A stretch of DNA of 64,000 nt. Origin: Desulfonatronum thioautotrophicum. Its GTDB lineage: Bacteria; Desulfobacterota; Desulfovibrionia; Desulfovibrionales; Desulfonatronaceae. The stretch spans positions 44,231-108,230 of the forward strand of contig NZ_JYNO01000015.1 of assembly GCF_000934745.1 (NCBI RefSeq), read 5' to 3'. The translations under genes and the position numbers were made by a program. The first letter of the stretch is position 1; the number at the start of each line of letters is the position of its first letter. Below the pieces are notes generated by a model. That model saw only the letters and a program-made list of their open reading frames with translations. It was not told the origin of the DNA and ran no database searches. This document shows positions 54,492 through 63,019 of the stretch, piece after piece.

Positions 54492-55001
54492 CTACTCGAA
54501 GCGCCGGGCGGAAATGATGTAGACTTCGTCCTTGGGCAGTTCCGGGAAGTCTCCCGTGGGCTTGACCACCTTCCAGTTGATTTTCTTGACCACGTCCGAG
54601 CCTTCGACCACGTGTCCAAAGACCGCGTATCCGTAACCTTCGTCGGAATCGTCCTGGTGGTCCAGGTCCGGGCCGTTGTCCGCGGCATTGATGAAGAATT
54701 CGTCCGTGGCGGAGTCTTTTTCCGGTGCACGGGCCATGGCCACGCTGTCCTTGACGTTGGAAAGGCCGCCCTTGGCCTCGTTGGGGATGGGCGGCAAGGC
54801 GGGTTTTTTGTTCAGACTCCGGTCATACCCGCCGCCCTGCACGACGAATCCTCTGACCACCCGGTGAAAGATGGTTCCGTCGTAATGTTTGGCGTCGACG
54901 TACTCCAGGAAGTTGGCCACGGTGCGCGGGGCTTTCTCCGGGTACAGTTCAATGAGAAGATCGCCCAAATTGGTTTCGACGAGAACGAACGGATTTTCCA
55001 T
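54492..55001 (-). CDS. Cyclophilin-type peptidyl-prolyl isomerase
   Basis: 169 aa, cytoplasmic (no signal). It starts FVLVETNLGDLLIELYPEKAPRTVANFLEY and has the active-site blocks YDGTIFHRVVRGFVVQGGGY, FFINAADNGPDLDHQ and YAVFGHVVEGSDVV. It contains a KGGLSNVKDSVAMAR loop, as PpiA/PpiB proteins do. GGGAG lies before ATG 55001. Confidence 0.93.
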   Translation of the reverse strand: MENPFVLVETNLGDLLIELYPEKAPRTVANFLEYVDAKHYDGTIFHRVVRGFVVQGGGYDRSLNKKPALPPIPNEAKGGLSNVKDSVAMARAPEKDSATDEFFINAADNGPDLDHQDDSDEGYGYAVFGHVVEGSDVVKKINWKVVKPTGDFPELPKDEVYIISARRFE

Positions 55002-55304
55002 GAATGGTCTCCCGTGCCTGCTGGGTGTTCTGAAACAGCGTCGCTGGATGGTTTTCTTTGGCGAAATCGTGTGCTGCGCTGGGGCAAATTGCCCTGGAAG
55101 AAATTGGGAACAGTCTTGATTTTCCCGGTGGGGAAGTTCATACTGAAGGTGTCTGGAAAACACAAAGGTTCGGGCATGATCACCGATACGCGTTATCCTG
55201 CTGTTCCCAAGTCCCAGGCAGGTTCGGTGTGCGTATGATGCGAGGCGGAAGTGGGGCTTTACGCGTCCGCGGCAAAGCGGGTGCAAATTCTAAGGAGGTG
55301 TCTC

Positions 55305-55745
55305 TTGTCGAACATTAAGAAGGTCCTGTGTGCGGTGGATTTTTCACCTGTCAGCAAAAAGGTGGCGGAGTATGCGCGATCCTTGGCCGAGCCACTGGGC
55401 GCGGAATTGATCTGCCTTCATGTCGTCCCTTCGGGCACCGTGTATGCCGACTTCGGCATCCCGATCAATTCCATGGAAACCTTCTGCACGACCATGATTG
55501 CCGAAGGGGAAAAGACCCTGGCAGAGTTCGCGGAGCAGCATTTCAGTGGCATGCCCTACCGGGCCAAGGTCACCTGCGGCGATTTTTCCGAGGAAATTTT
55601 GAATAGTGCCAAGGAAGAGCAGGCAGACATGATCATTGTCGGCACCCATGGCCGCAAAGGCGTGGATCGTTTGCTGTTCGGCTCCGTTGCCGAGAAGGTC
55701 CTCCGGCAGGCGCCCTGCCCGGTGGTGGCGGTACGTCCAAACTAG
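55305..55745 (+). CDS. Single-domain universal stress protein (UspA family)
   Basis: 146 aa from a TTG start at 55305 placed seven bases after AAGGAGGTG, the only good ribosome site; longer versions of the frame lack one. It begins LSNIKKVLCAVDFSPVSKKV and has the ATP-binding loop IIVGTHGRKGVDRLLFGSVAEKVLRQAPCPVV with the G-2X-G-9X-G(S/T) pattern, so this Usp should bind ATP, unlike the two-domain paralogues elsewhere in the window. Confidence 0.9.
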   Translation: MSNIKKVLCAVDFSPVSKKVAEYARSLAEPLGAELICLHVVPSGTVYADFGIPINSMETFCTTMIAEGEKTLAEFAEQHFSGMPYRAKVTCGDFSEEILNSAKEEQADMIIVGTHGRKGVDRLLFGSVAEKVLRQAPCPVVAVRPN

Positions 55746-55768
55746 TCCTGGTCGAGTTGAATATTCTG

Positions 55769-55811
55769 AACGGGCCGGATCGCCGCGGAGGTGATCCGGC
55801 CCGTTTGTTTT
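55769..55811 (+). terminator. Rho-independent terminator after uspA
   Basis: AACGGGCCGGATC pairs with GATCCGGCCCGTT around an 11-base loop and is followed by TGTTTTG. It lies 25 bases past the uspA stop and can also serve the convergent gene at 55883. Confidence 0.85.
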
Positions 55812-55882
55812 GTGTCCGGCCGGGGCGCGGTTTGGGTGGGCATGCAACGGTCCAGCGCCAGGGCGGACACATAGGTCCGCCC

Positions 55883-56641
55883 CTACCGGGGGGTACCCAC
55901 GGGGATCAGGTACAATGGCGATTCCCCGGAGGAAAGACCCAATACGCTTGCCACCTCCCGGTCGTTGAACGCGCCGATGACCACGCTGCCAAGACCCAGG
56001 GCCACGGCCTGCAGGGACAGATTCTGGGCGGCGTGACCGACTTCCATGTCCACATAGCGCGTGGCGCGGTCGCCATAGCGGGCCGCGGTGCGGGCGTGGA
56101 CCGCGCTGATGGCAAAGGTGACCGGGGCGCTGTGCAGGGGCGACTGGTTCAATCCGGCCTGGGCCAAGGCCTGGCGCTGGTCGCCCTGAAGTCTCTCCTG
56201 ATCCAATGGGCGAAGGGCATGCTCCCCGGGTGCATAGCGGTACACACCGGCGGCGATGCCTTCCAAGTTGCCGATGACCACATCGATTTCCAGAGGATAG
56301 GTCGCCCCGGCAGAGGGAGCGGTGCGCAGACCGCGCCGTGGCTCACTGATGCCCTGGGCGGCCCAGAGCAACTGTCCGATCTCCGCCAGGGTCAGCGGGG
56401 TGTCGCTGAAGCTGCGCACGGATCGGCGCTGGGCCAGGGTTTCTTCCAGGGAGACGGAGCTGGAGCGTGACGGTGCGGGCAACTCGATGGCCTCTGGTGA
56501 CATCATGGTCTCACCTCCGGGTTGCTGGTCAGCATGGCAGGCAAAACCCCACATGAGCAGGCCAAGAAGGGGAATCGCCAGCTTCAGGCTGTTCCATGGA
56601 TGTGGCATCGGCTTTTGCTCCAGGCTGTTTCCCGTTTTCAT
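55883..56641 (-). CDS. SagB-type nitroreductase-fold lipoprotein
   Basis: 252 aa. The N-terminal hydrophobic segment (LAIPLLGLLMWGFAC) ends in a cysteine suited to lipidation. The nitroreductase/SagB domain follows: LAQRRSVRSFSDTPLTLAEIGQLLWAAQGI, RTAPSAGATYPLEIDVVI, GHAAQNLSLQAVALGLGSVVIGAF and a final LIPVGTP. FMN-binding Arg and Ser residues are visible in RRSVR and APSAG. SagB-type oxidases usually modify peptides or small molecules; an exported form is less common. It overlaps the stop of the amphi-Trp gene as ATGA. Confidence 0.88.
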   Translation of the reverse strand: MKTGNSLEQKPMPHPWNSLKLAIPLLGLLMWGFACHADQQPGGETMMSPEAIELPAPSRSSSVSLEETLAQRRSVRSFSDTPLTLAEIGQLLWAAQGISEPRRGLRTAPSAGATYPLEIDVVIGNLEGIAAGVYRYAPGEHALRPLDQERLQGDQRQALAQAGLNQSPLHSAPVTFAISAVHARTAARYGDRATRYVDMEVGHAAQNLSLQAVALGLGSVVIGAFNDREVASVLGLSSGESPLYLIPVGTPR

Positions 56642-56907
56642 GCCAGTTCAACGCCGCTCTTGGCAGAGCCGCCGCCGGGCCGCCACTCCAACTCCACTTC
56701 CAGGCTCAGCTTCTCGCCGTCCCGCTTGGTCTCCCGTTCCAGCTTGGTCTCCAGAATCAGGTTCTGGGGGATCTGGACCTGCTGCTCCTGGTCGCCCTGG
56801 CGCAGCGTCACCTCCCCGGCCTCGACCTTGTCCGCCAACTGGCGCAGAAACTGGGCCACATCACCCCGGCTTTTGGGCTCCTCGCTTTTGAACAGGACTT
56901 CTTCCAT
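56638..56907 (-). CDS. Amphi-Trp domain protein
   Basis: 89 aa with the amphi-Trp pattern: LFKSEEPKSRGDVAQFLRQLADKVEAGEVTL, then alternating strand ending KLSLEVELEWRPG with the signature tryptophan. Function unknown. It is translationally coupled (ATGA) to the SagB-type lipoprotein downstream. Confidence 0.82.
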   Translation of the reverse strand: MEEVLFKSEEPKSRGDVAQFLRQLADKVEAGEVTLRQGDQEQQVQIPQNLILETKLERETKRDGEKLSLEVELEWRPGGGSAKSGVELA

Positions 56908-56983
56908 GTCAGCCTCCTTCTGTTTGGTGTTTAACGGTTCATGGTGAATATTTCGTAAAATTCTAAATAGATAGTGGGGTCAG

Positions 56984-57102
56984 GCAAAAACGGTATCGAA
57001 ATCGAAATCGGTATCGAAATCGGTATTTCCATGGCTCCATGAAACGTCTGTTTTTTCGATTTCGATTTCGATCGCGATTTCGATTTCAATTTTGATTTCG
57101 TC
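56984..57102. repeat. Inverted array of ATCGAA hexamers
   Basis: Left arm at about 56990-57030 is built of repeated ATCGAAATCG/GGTATCGAAATC units; right arm at about 57054-57102 is built of CGATTTCGATTT units, its reverse complement. A spacer of about 24 bases separates the arms. The arms can pair into a long AT/CG hairpin. It lies between the amphi-Trp gene and the NamZ-like gene. Confidence 0.85.
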
Positions 57103-57111
57103 AACTAAACT

Positions 57112-58503
57112 TCATTTTGGCTCGTAGATGAGGTACTTGCCGCGCATCTCCTTGAACCGTTCCCGGCCGGGGGCGATGGCCTGCTCGATGGCCTCGGCGC
57201 TCTCGCTTCGGGCGACCATGGTCCGGATCAGATCCGTTCCCAGGGCGCGATCGAAGAGGCTTTCCTGGATGGCCGGGTTGTCGAAGAGGTTGCGCTCCGG
57301 ATAGAGTTCCTGGAGGATGGTCATCAAGGTGATCTGGGCGCGCATCGGGCGCAGGGCCAGGGGATCGGTGACCACCAGGTGCGCGCCGTGCACGGTCCGG
57401 CCGGCGTGGCCGCCATAGCCGGGAACGTAGGAGATGGGCCGGGCGCGCAGGCCGGGGATGTTTCGGGCGTTGATGGCCGTTACCAGTTTATGGCGGTCCA
57501 TCCAGGGCGCGGCCAGGCACTCGAAGGGCAGGGTGTAGCCCACGCCGATGTTCAGGCCGCCGCGCGTTTCTCCCAAAACCCCGGTCAGGCTGTAGTGCAC
57601 GGCGGAGATGGGCCAGGGGATATGCGTGGACGTGGGCACCCAGGGCAGGCCGGTGTCCGTGAAGCGCATGGTCCGCCGGTAGTTGGCCATGGGCACGATG
57701 GACAGTTTGCAGGGCTTGGCCAGGAACTCCTGGTTGAGCATCCAGGCCAGTTCGCCAGGGGTCATCCCATAGAGGGCGGCGATGTCGTACTGGCCGATGC
57801 CGCTGAAAAACCGGCTGGTGTCCAGTACCGGTCCGTCCACGAAATCTGCGCCAATGGGGTTGGGCCGATCCAGAACGATGAAGGGAATTCCAGCCTCGGC
57901 GCAGGCGGCCATCATGTCGGCCATGGCATAGATGTAGGTATACGAACTGGCCCCGATGTCCTGGATGTCGTAGAGTACCGCGTCCAGCCCGGCAAGCATG
58001 GCCGGCGTGGGTTTGCGGCGGTAGATGCTGTAGACTTTCACGCCGGTCAGGGGCTCCACGTCGTCGGTCACGGCCTCTCCGGCGTAGAGGTCGCCGCGGA
58101 TGCCGTGTTCCGGTGCGAACAACGCCCCCAGGCGGACTTCCGGGTGCTCATGGAGCAGATCAATGGTTGAGCGCAGCTGGGCGTCCACCCCGGTGGGGTT
58201 GGTCAGCAGGCCCACGGTGCGGCCTTGGAGCAGCAGGTCGAAAAACGAGATCATCACCTGATCGCCATCCTTGCCGCGCACCGGAATCAGCCAGTCCCGG
58301 TCCAGGAGAACGTCCACGCCGGCAATCACCCGCGGAGCAACCGCACGGTGCTGGACCTGGGGCGCGGGCATGGCCTGAGCCAGGACCGGGGCCGGAGAAA
58401 TGGGTGGTACTGTCTGCGGCTTGCGCACGGAACACCCGTACAGGAGTACCCCGATCAGGATGAGGGAAAGGGCCGCGGTGAAGGGAAGGGGGATGTTTTT
58501 CAT
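57112..58503 (-). CDS. namZ: DUF1343/NamZ-type exo-beta-N-acetylmuramidase lipoprotein
   Basis: 463 aa from ATG 58503, which starts a clear lipoprotein signal MKNIPLPFTAALSLILIGVLLYGC. The DUF1343 (GH171) body shows VGLLTNPTGVDAQLRSTIDLLHEHPEV, LGALFAPEHGIRGDLYAGEAV, VLYDIQDIGASSYTYIYAM, FIVLDRPNPIGADFVDGP and GGLNIGVGYTLPFECLAAPWMD. NamZ removes terminal N-acetylmuramic acid from peptidoglycan fragments. No strong ribosome site was seen; an extension to 58632 has no signal-like start. Confidence 0.9.
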   Translation of the reverse strand: MKNIPLPFTAALSLILIGVLLYGCSVRKPQTVPPISPAPVLAQAMPAPQVQHRAVAPRVIAGVDVLLDRDWLIPVRGKDGDQVMISFFDLLLQGRTVGLLTNPTGVDAQLRSTIDLLHEHPEVRLGALFAPEHGIRGDLYAGEAVTDDVEPLTGVKVYSIYRRKPTPAMLAGLDAVLYDIQDIGASSYTYIYAMADMMAACAEAGIPFIVLDRPNPIGADFVDGPVLDTSRFFSGIGQYDIAALYGMTPGELAWMLNQEFLAKPCKLSIVPMANYRRTMRFTDTGLPWVPTSTHIPWPISAVHYSLTGVLGETRGGLNIGVGYTLPFECLAAPWMDRHKLVTAINARNIPGLRARPISYVPGYGGHAGRTVHGAHLVVTDPLALRPMRAQITLMTILQELYPERNLFDNPAIQESLFDRALGTDLIRTMVARSESAEAIEQAIAPGRERFKEMRGKYLIYEPK

Positions 58504-58647
58504 GGGGAGCCGGGATGGGTTATGCGTTTTTTCGGATGCAATCATCTGGCGCAGCGCGAGGATGTGTTTCGTTGCGAACGCGGGTGCCCGGTGTTGGCAA
58601 ATGACGCGACGGGACAAACGCACTGCACGCACAGTGAGGACAATCTT

Positions 58648-60300
58648 ATGGTGGGATCAGGCATTATTCAAGGCAAAATCGTGGACATTCATTCCCGGCG
58701 GATTTTTTCCGGGCAAGTGGAAATCGCGGAGGGCCGGATATCCCGGATCGTGAAAGCGGACGCTGGCGCGACTGGTGATGCGGGCGGACGGTTCATCCTG
58801 CCTGGGCTGATTGACAGCCATGTGCACATCGAGAGTTCCCTGCTCATCCCCAGCGAGTTTGCCCGGGCCGCGGTGGTCCACGGGACCGTGGGCAGCGTGT
58901 CCGACCCCCATGAGCTGGCCAACGTGCTGGGCATGGAGGGAGTGCGGTTCATGGTCGCCAACGGCAGCGCGTCGCCATTCAAGTTCGCCTTTGGCGCGCC
59001 GTCCTGCGTTCCGGCCACGGATTTCGAGACCTCGGGAGCCGTGCTGGATGCGGAGGACGTGGACACGCTGCTGGCCATGCCCGAGATCACCTATCTTTCA
59101 GAAATGATGAATTTCCCTGGAGTGCTGGCCCAGGATGCGGGCGTGATGCGCAAGCTGGCCGCGGCCAGACGCCATGGCAAGCCCGTGGACGGTCATGCCC
59201 CGGGACTGCGCGGTGAGGATGCCCGGCGCTATGCCCTGGCGGGAATCTCCACGGACCACGAATGCTTCAGCCTGGAGGAGGCCCTGGAAAAGGTGCGGTA
59301 CGGGATGAAGATCCTGATCCGCGAGGGCAGCGCGGCCCGCAATTTCGACGAACTGCTGCCGGTCTTGCGCCGCCACCCGGAGATGGTCATGTTCTGCACG
59401 GACGACCTGCACCCGGACAATCTGCTGGAAGGGCACATTGACTGCCTGGTGCGCCGGGCCCTGGCCCAGGGTTACGACCTGTTCGACGTGCTCCGGGCCG
59501 CGACCCTGAACCCGATCCGCCATTACGGGCTGCATGCCGGGCTGCTCCAGGAGGGCGACCCGGCGGACCTGATCGTCGTGGACGATCTGGACCGCTTCAC
59601 GGTTCTGGAAACGTATATCGACGGCCGTCTTGTGGCCCGAAACGGGCAAAGCCTGCTGGAGCCGGTGGCCGCGAAACCAGTGAATATTTTCCGGGCCCGG
59701 CCGGTTACCGTGCCGGATTTGGCCGTGCCGGCCCGCTCGGAAACCATCCGGGTGATCCAGGCCCTGGACGGCCAGCTGGTCACCGAGGCGACCACGGCCA
59801 GGGTCCGGAACGAGGGCGGGATGGCCGTCAGCGACCCGGATCGGGACATCCTGAAAATCATGGTCCTGCAGCGCTACCATCCGGCCCCGCCGGCCCTGGC
59901 CTTCATCCAGGGCTTTGGCCTGCAGGCCGGGGCCCTGGCCTCGACCATCGCCCACGACAGTCACAACATCATCGCCGTGGGCGCAAGCGACGCGGACATG
60001 GTCCGGGCTGTGAACCTCCTGGTGGAGCATCGGGGCGGAATCAGCGTGGCCCAGGGCGAGATGGCCGACGTGCTGCCCCTGCCCTTTGGCGGCCTGATGA
60101 GTGGAGACGGGGTCGAGACCGTGGCCGCGGCCTACCAGCGCCTGGACAATGCGGCAAAAACCCTGGGATCCCCCCTGGCCGCGCCGTTCATGACCCTGGC
60201 CTTCATGGCCCTGCTGGTCATTCCGGCCCTGAAACTCAGCGACAAAGGCTTGTTCGACGGTACAACGTTTTCTTTCGTGCCGCTGTTTGTCGGGTCGTGA
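58648..60300 (+). CDS. ade: Adenine deaminase
   Basis: 550 aa amidohydrolase. It starts GIIQGKIVDIHSRRIFSGQVEI, then the metal-binding LPGLIDSHVHIESSLL (HxH), VGSVSDPHELANVLG, VDGHAPGLRG, FCTDDLHPDNLLEGHI, and the C-terminal AHDSHNIIAVGASDADM and LPLPFGGLMS. It converts adenine to hypoxanthine and ammonia. GTGAGGA precedes ATG 58648. It is divergent from the namZ gene. Confidence 0.95.
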   Translation: MVGSGIIQGKIVDIHSRRIFSGQVEIAEGRISRIVKADAGATGDAGGRFILPGLIDSHVHIESSLLIPSEFARAAVVHGTVGSVSDPHELANVLGMEGVRFMVANGSASPFKFAFGAPSCVPATDFETSGAVLDAEDVDTLLAMPEITYLSEMMNFPGVLAQDAGVMRKLAAARRHGKPVDGHAPGLRGEDARRYALAGISTDHECFSLEEALEKVRYGMKILIREGSAARNFDELLPVLRRHPEMVMFCTDDLHPDNLLEGHIDCLVRRALAQGYDLFDVLRAATLNPIRHYGLHAGLLQEGDPADLIVVDDLDRFTVLETYIDGRLVARNGQSLLEPVAAKPVNIFRARPVTVPDLAVPARSETIRVIQALDGQLVTEATTARVRNEGGMAVSDPDRDILKIMVLQRYHPAPPALAFIQGFGLQAGALASTIAHDSHNIIAVGASDADMVRAVNLLVEHRGGISVAQGEMADVLPLPFGGLMSGDGVETVAAAYQRLDNAAKTLGSPLAAPFMTLAFMALLVIPALKLSDKGLFDGTTFSFVPLFVGS

Positions 60301-60366
60301 TGGGTGGCAGGTGACAGGTGACTGGTGCCAGGGGCCAAGTGCCAGGTGCCAGATGACAGGGGGAGC
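60301..60366. repeat. Degenerate GGTGCCA/GGTGACA heptamer array
   Basis: Just after ade, the words GGTGACAG, GGTGACTG, GGTGCCAG, AAGTGCCAG and GGTGCCAGATGACAGG follow one another. It looks like a degenerate short tandem repeat. Confidence 0.65.
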
Positions 60367-60400
60367 ATTCCGCGTTTTTTTGATGCGCCTTGTCCTTTTA

Positions 60401-60483
60401 GGCCGCCCCTTCAGGGCTGTTGTTGAGGGGGGGGCGTTTACCCAGGGCGTTGCCCTGGGCTACGGTATTTTGCCCTTTCAGGG
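60401..60483. repeat. Dispersed CCCAGGGCGTTGCCCTGGG element, copy 1
   Basis: GCCCCTTCAGGGCTG, then CCCAGGGCGTTGCCCTGGGCTA, then TGCCCTTTCAGGGCG. This REP-like palindromic element recurs, inverted, at 60689 and 62220, and partly at 62163. Confidence 0.75.
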
Positions 60484-60676
60484 CGAATGGAAGCAGAACT
60501 TGAGGGGGCTGCTCACAAGGGCTCGCGGATGAAATAGGTGGTCTGCCACGGCGGATGTTGACGAGCCTTCTCATGGAAGGGCGAATGGAAGCAGAACTTG
60601 ACGGGGCTGCTCACAAGGGCTCGCAGATGAAATAGGTGGTCTGCCACGGCGGATGTTGACGAGCCTTCTCATGGAA
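60481..60676. repeat. Direct repeat, two units of 98 bp
   Basis: The block starting GGGCGAATGGAAGCAGAACT at 60481 is repeated from 60579 with only a few mismatches and ends ...GCCTTCTCATGGAA. The two units are directly adjacent, so it is a tandem duplication, with inverted CCCAGGG elements on both sides. Confidence 0.9.
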
Positions 60677-60688
60677 GGAATTGTCTGA

Positions 60689-60733
60689 AGCCCCAAGGGG
60701 GCGGCATGTTATAGCCCAGGGCAACGCCCTGGG
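60689..60733. repeat. Dispersed CCCAGGGCGTTGCCCTGGG element, copy 2 (inverted)
   Basis: AGCCCCAAGGGGGCGGCATG, TTATAGCCCAGGGCAACGCC and CTGGGA, nearly identical to 62220-62262. Confidence 0.8.
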
Positions 60734-60806
60734 ATGATGATGGTCAAACAAAAAGAGCCCTGTAGGGGCGACCTATCACGCTCGTGACAGGCGTGGCGGC
60801 TGTCGG

Positions 60807-61754
60807 CTAGTCCTGTGCCCGGTTCTGTGCCCGGTCCTGTGCTCGATCCTGGCTCCGGTCCGCTCGCGGCTGGGCGGCTATCACCGCCACCCGCACCGCG
60901 CAGGGCCCCCGTTTGTTGCTGCTTTCCAAAAAGGACACCCGGTCGCCCACGGAGAGACGGTTGATTTCCATGTCCAGCAGGTCGCCATAGTGGAAGAACA
61001 GGTCCTCCTCCCCGGCTTCCGGACGGATGAAGCCGTAGCCGCCCTGGATGGAGACCACGGTGCCGGTGCGCGACGCTCCGGGATCGGCCCGCGTCGCATC
61101 CTGGGAGCGGTACTTTTCCTTGACGAACAGGTCCCGGACGATCTGGTCGTGGTGACGGCCGGGGTCATCGATGACGTCGTTGATCAGGATCGGGTAGGTG
61201 GCATTGTCCAGTAAGGCCTGGGATGTCTTGGTCATCCGCTGGTTTCCGTGCTGGTCCTCGGATTCGAATTCACAGCCCAGGACCATCACCCGCGCGCCGA
61301 TGGTGTTCAGTTTGCGGGTCAGGGGCAGGTAGTCCCCATCCGAGGCAATGAGCACGATCACGTCGTACTTCTTGAAAATGGCCAGTTCAAAAGCCTCAAG
61401 GGCCAGCCAGACGTCAATGCCTTTTTCCCCTTCCGGGGACATGGGCAGATAGTGGGTGATCACCCCCTCCTTCATCAGGATGTCGTCAAAGATCCGCTCC
61501 TTGAGCAGCAGGTCCCGGGCCTGAGCATCATAGGCCGGCAACCGACCCCGGAAATAGTGCATGTCCACGATCTTGCAGTTCTTGACCGGCTGCTCCTCCC
61601 GGGCAGCGACCTCGTGGATGATGAACTGGTGGAGCCCGGTAATGCTGATCCGGGATTGGCGGGAATGGTCGTAGAGGTAGTAGTTGCTGACGTGAAAAAA
61701 GAAATTGCCGTCATAAAAGATGCCGATCTTGGTCAGATTTGTATTGGTAATCAT
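60807..61754 (-). CDS. NYN-domain (LabA-like) nuclease with cold-shock-like domain
   Basis: 315 aa. The N-terminal NYN/PIN-like domain has the acidic residues in KIGIFYDGNFFFHV, GEKGIDVWLALEAFE and VIVLIASDGDYLPLTRKLNTIGARVMVLG. Residues 235-300 form an OB-fold cold-shock-like domain (GTVVSIQGGYGFIRPEAGEEDLFFHYGDLL ... LSVGDRVSFLE), which suggests RNA binding. The C-terminus is a short repeat RSQDRAQDRAQNRAQD encoded by a GTCCTGTGCCCG-type microsatellite. It is probably an RNA-processing or decay enzyme. The ribosome site is modest. Confidence 0.88.
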   Translation of the reverse strand: MITNTNLTKIGIFYDGNFFFHVSNYYLYDHSRQSRISITGLHQFIIHEVAAREEQPVKNCKIVDMHYFRGRLPAYDAQARDLLLKERIFDDILMKEGVITHYLPMSPEGEKGIDVWLALEAFELAIFKKYDVIVLIASDGDYLPLTRKLNTIGARVMVLGCEFESEDQHGNQRMTKTSQALLDNATYPILINDVIDDPGRHHDQIVRDLFVKEKYRSQDATRADPGASRTGTVVSIQGGYGFIRPEAGEEDLFFHYGDLLDMEINRLSVGDRVSFLESSNKRGPCAVRVAVIAAQPRADRSQDRAQDRAQNRAQD

Positions 61755-62575
61755 GGAGTTCCTGGTAAATGAGTGTTGAAAAAGTCCTTATCCGGCAGTC
61801 CGTTCAAAATACCCAAGTGCAAGGAGCAAGTAAAAGCTACCGGACACGTCCTTTGTCCGGCCCCTGCGGGCTGCGGCTTCGCCACATTTTCGATTGCCGT
61901 CCTGGAAATCGAATCAAGGTCGAAGGGTAATTATTCATACTTGAGAGTTTGAACTTTTTGCCGCGACGCAGCAGTTGGGAGTTTTTCAACGGACTATTAA
62001 CGGTTGGTATGACAAGCATTTTTCTGGGTGGCGGTTCCTTGCGGAGCAGGTCCGTGGCGTTGGTCGAGAGTATGACGCGGTAATGACACGATTATGCTAT
62101 CGCTGGGGTAGGTCGCCCTCAAAGGCCTCTTTCTGCTATCCAGTCTTTGTTATCCCGTCTTTGCCCCAGGGCGTTGCCCTTGGCACGTACTTGTTTCGCC
62201 ACTTCATGGCTTGATTTCAGCCCCAAAGGGGCGGCATGTTATAGCCCAGGGCAACGCCCTGGGTATTGATGAGATATTGAACCAGCCCTGAAGGGGCGGC
62301 ATAAAAGCTAAGGCTGATGTGCGGACCACCGAGTCCTGAACCGCTTCGTGCATGCTCTCAAGTATAGGGAAGCGGTGAACAGCAAGCAAGGGCAAGTGGA
62401 CGCTCGTCAATGACAAATGAAAGTGACCAAGATATGCAGCACACGAATTGACCGATTTGCTTCCCTGGCTCTAAAGAAAATTTATCTTTGCCCGATAAAG
62501 ATCATACCGCCTGGAGGATAGGGCTCTACTGGTTTGCAACCCGAGTGCCATGGTAAGTTTTTTTTCATACATTTT
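61755..62575. other. Intergenic region rich in dispersed repeats
   Basis: About 820 bases without a credible gene. It contains parts of the CCCAGGGCGTTGCCC repeat family (62163-62186 and 62220-62302). Confidence 0.55.
62220..62302. repeat. Dispersed CCCAGGGCGTTGCCCTGGG element, copy 3
   Basis: GCCCCAAAGGGGCGGCATG, TTATAGCCCAGGGCAACGCC, CTGGG and, further on, CAGCCCTGAAGGGGCGGCAT. It matches 60689-60733 and the reverse complement of 60401-60483. A partial copy (CCCCAGGGCGTTGCCCTTGG) lies at 62163. Confidence 0.8.
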
Positions 62576-62579
62576 CTTC

Positions 62580-62609
62580 TTGACATTTTTTTTCGACAAC
62601 GCCTATTGT
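62580..62609 (+). promoter_or_regulatory. Promoter upstream of the GEMM riboswitch
   Basis: TTGACA at 62580-62585 and TATTGT at 62604-62609, spaced by 18 bases. The expected transcription start, about 62616, falls just where the riboswitch begins. Confidence 0.65.
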
Positions 62610-62614
62610 TGACC

Positions 62615-62740
62615 CAACTGAATGACGAAGTCTGCCAAGGGCAAACCATCTGAAAAGGTGGGACGCAAAGCCGATGGCCTACGTTTCTCCTGTTGGATCG
62701 TTGACAAGAGAAATACGGTGGCAGGGCTACCGGACATCAA
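62615..62740 (+). ncRNA. GEMM-I cyclic-di-GMP riboswitch aptamer
   Basis: The conserved GEMM-I core is present in order: AGGGCAAACC, a CATC-TGAAAA-GGTG hairpin with GNRA-like loop, GGGACGCAAAGCC at 62659-62672, the variable third stem GATGGCCTACGTTTCTCC paired with GAGAAATACGGTGGC, and the closing GGGCTACCGGACATC. This is near-canonical against the Vibrio Vc2 aptamer. The base in the position of Vc2 G20 appears to be G, which fits c-di-GMP rather than cGAMP, though this needs an alignment. The next gene, 280 bases on, is a type IV pilin, a known class of GEMM target. The expression platform was not resolved; a CCAGGAAACTTCCTGG hairpin follows the aptamer. Confidence 0.88.
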
Positions 62741-63019
62741 GGGCATAAGCCCAGGAAACTTCCTGGCCCAATGCAAAATCGACAGGGATTCTCACAGTGA
62801 CTCTTCCAGGGTCACCGCAGCCTTTCAGGATAACCCATTCAGGACACCATCCTGAAACCTGAAATCTGCCTCAACGCTTCCTCCCCCTGTCTCCTGCCCT
62901 CTGACGAGCCTGCGCCAAAACGGACAATCATTCAGTGTTGGTAACTCGTTGTGGCGGCGTTCTGTTCATTGTTGGAACGAAATCAGGCAAAATCTTCACT
63001 ACATTTCAAGGAGGGCGTT

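Noticed and set aside
56984..57102. CRISPR array
   Set aside because: The repeats are contiguous hexamers in inverted arms with no unique spacers. No other CRISPR-like array or cas gene was seen in the window.
62615..62740. cGAMP-specific (GEMM-Ib) variant of the riboswitch
   Set aside because: The base that seems to align with Vc2 position 20 is G, as in c-di-GMP binders; without an alignment I do not claim the variant.
62622..62855. Plus-strand frame of 77 codons starting MTKSAKGKPSEK
   Set aside because: It lies on the GEMM-I riboswitch aptamer, so the sequence is explained by RNA structure.
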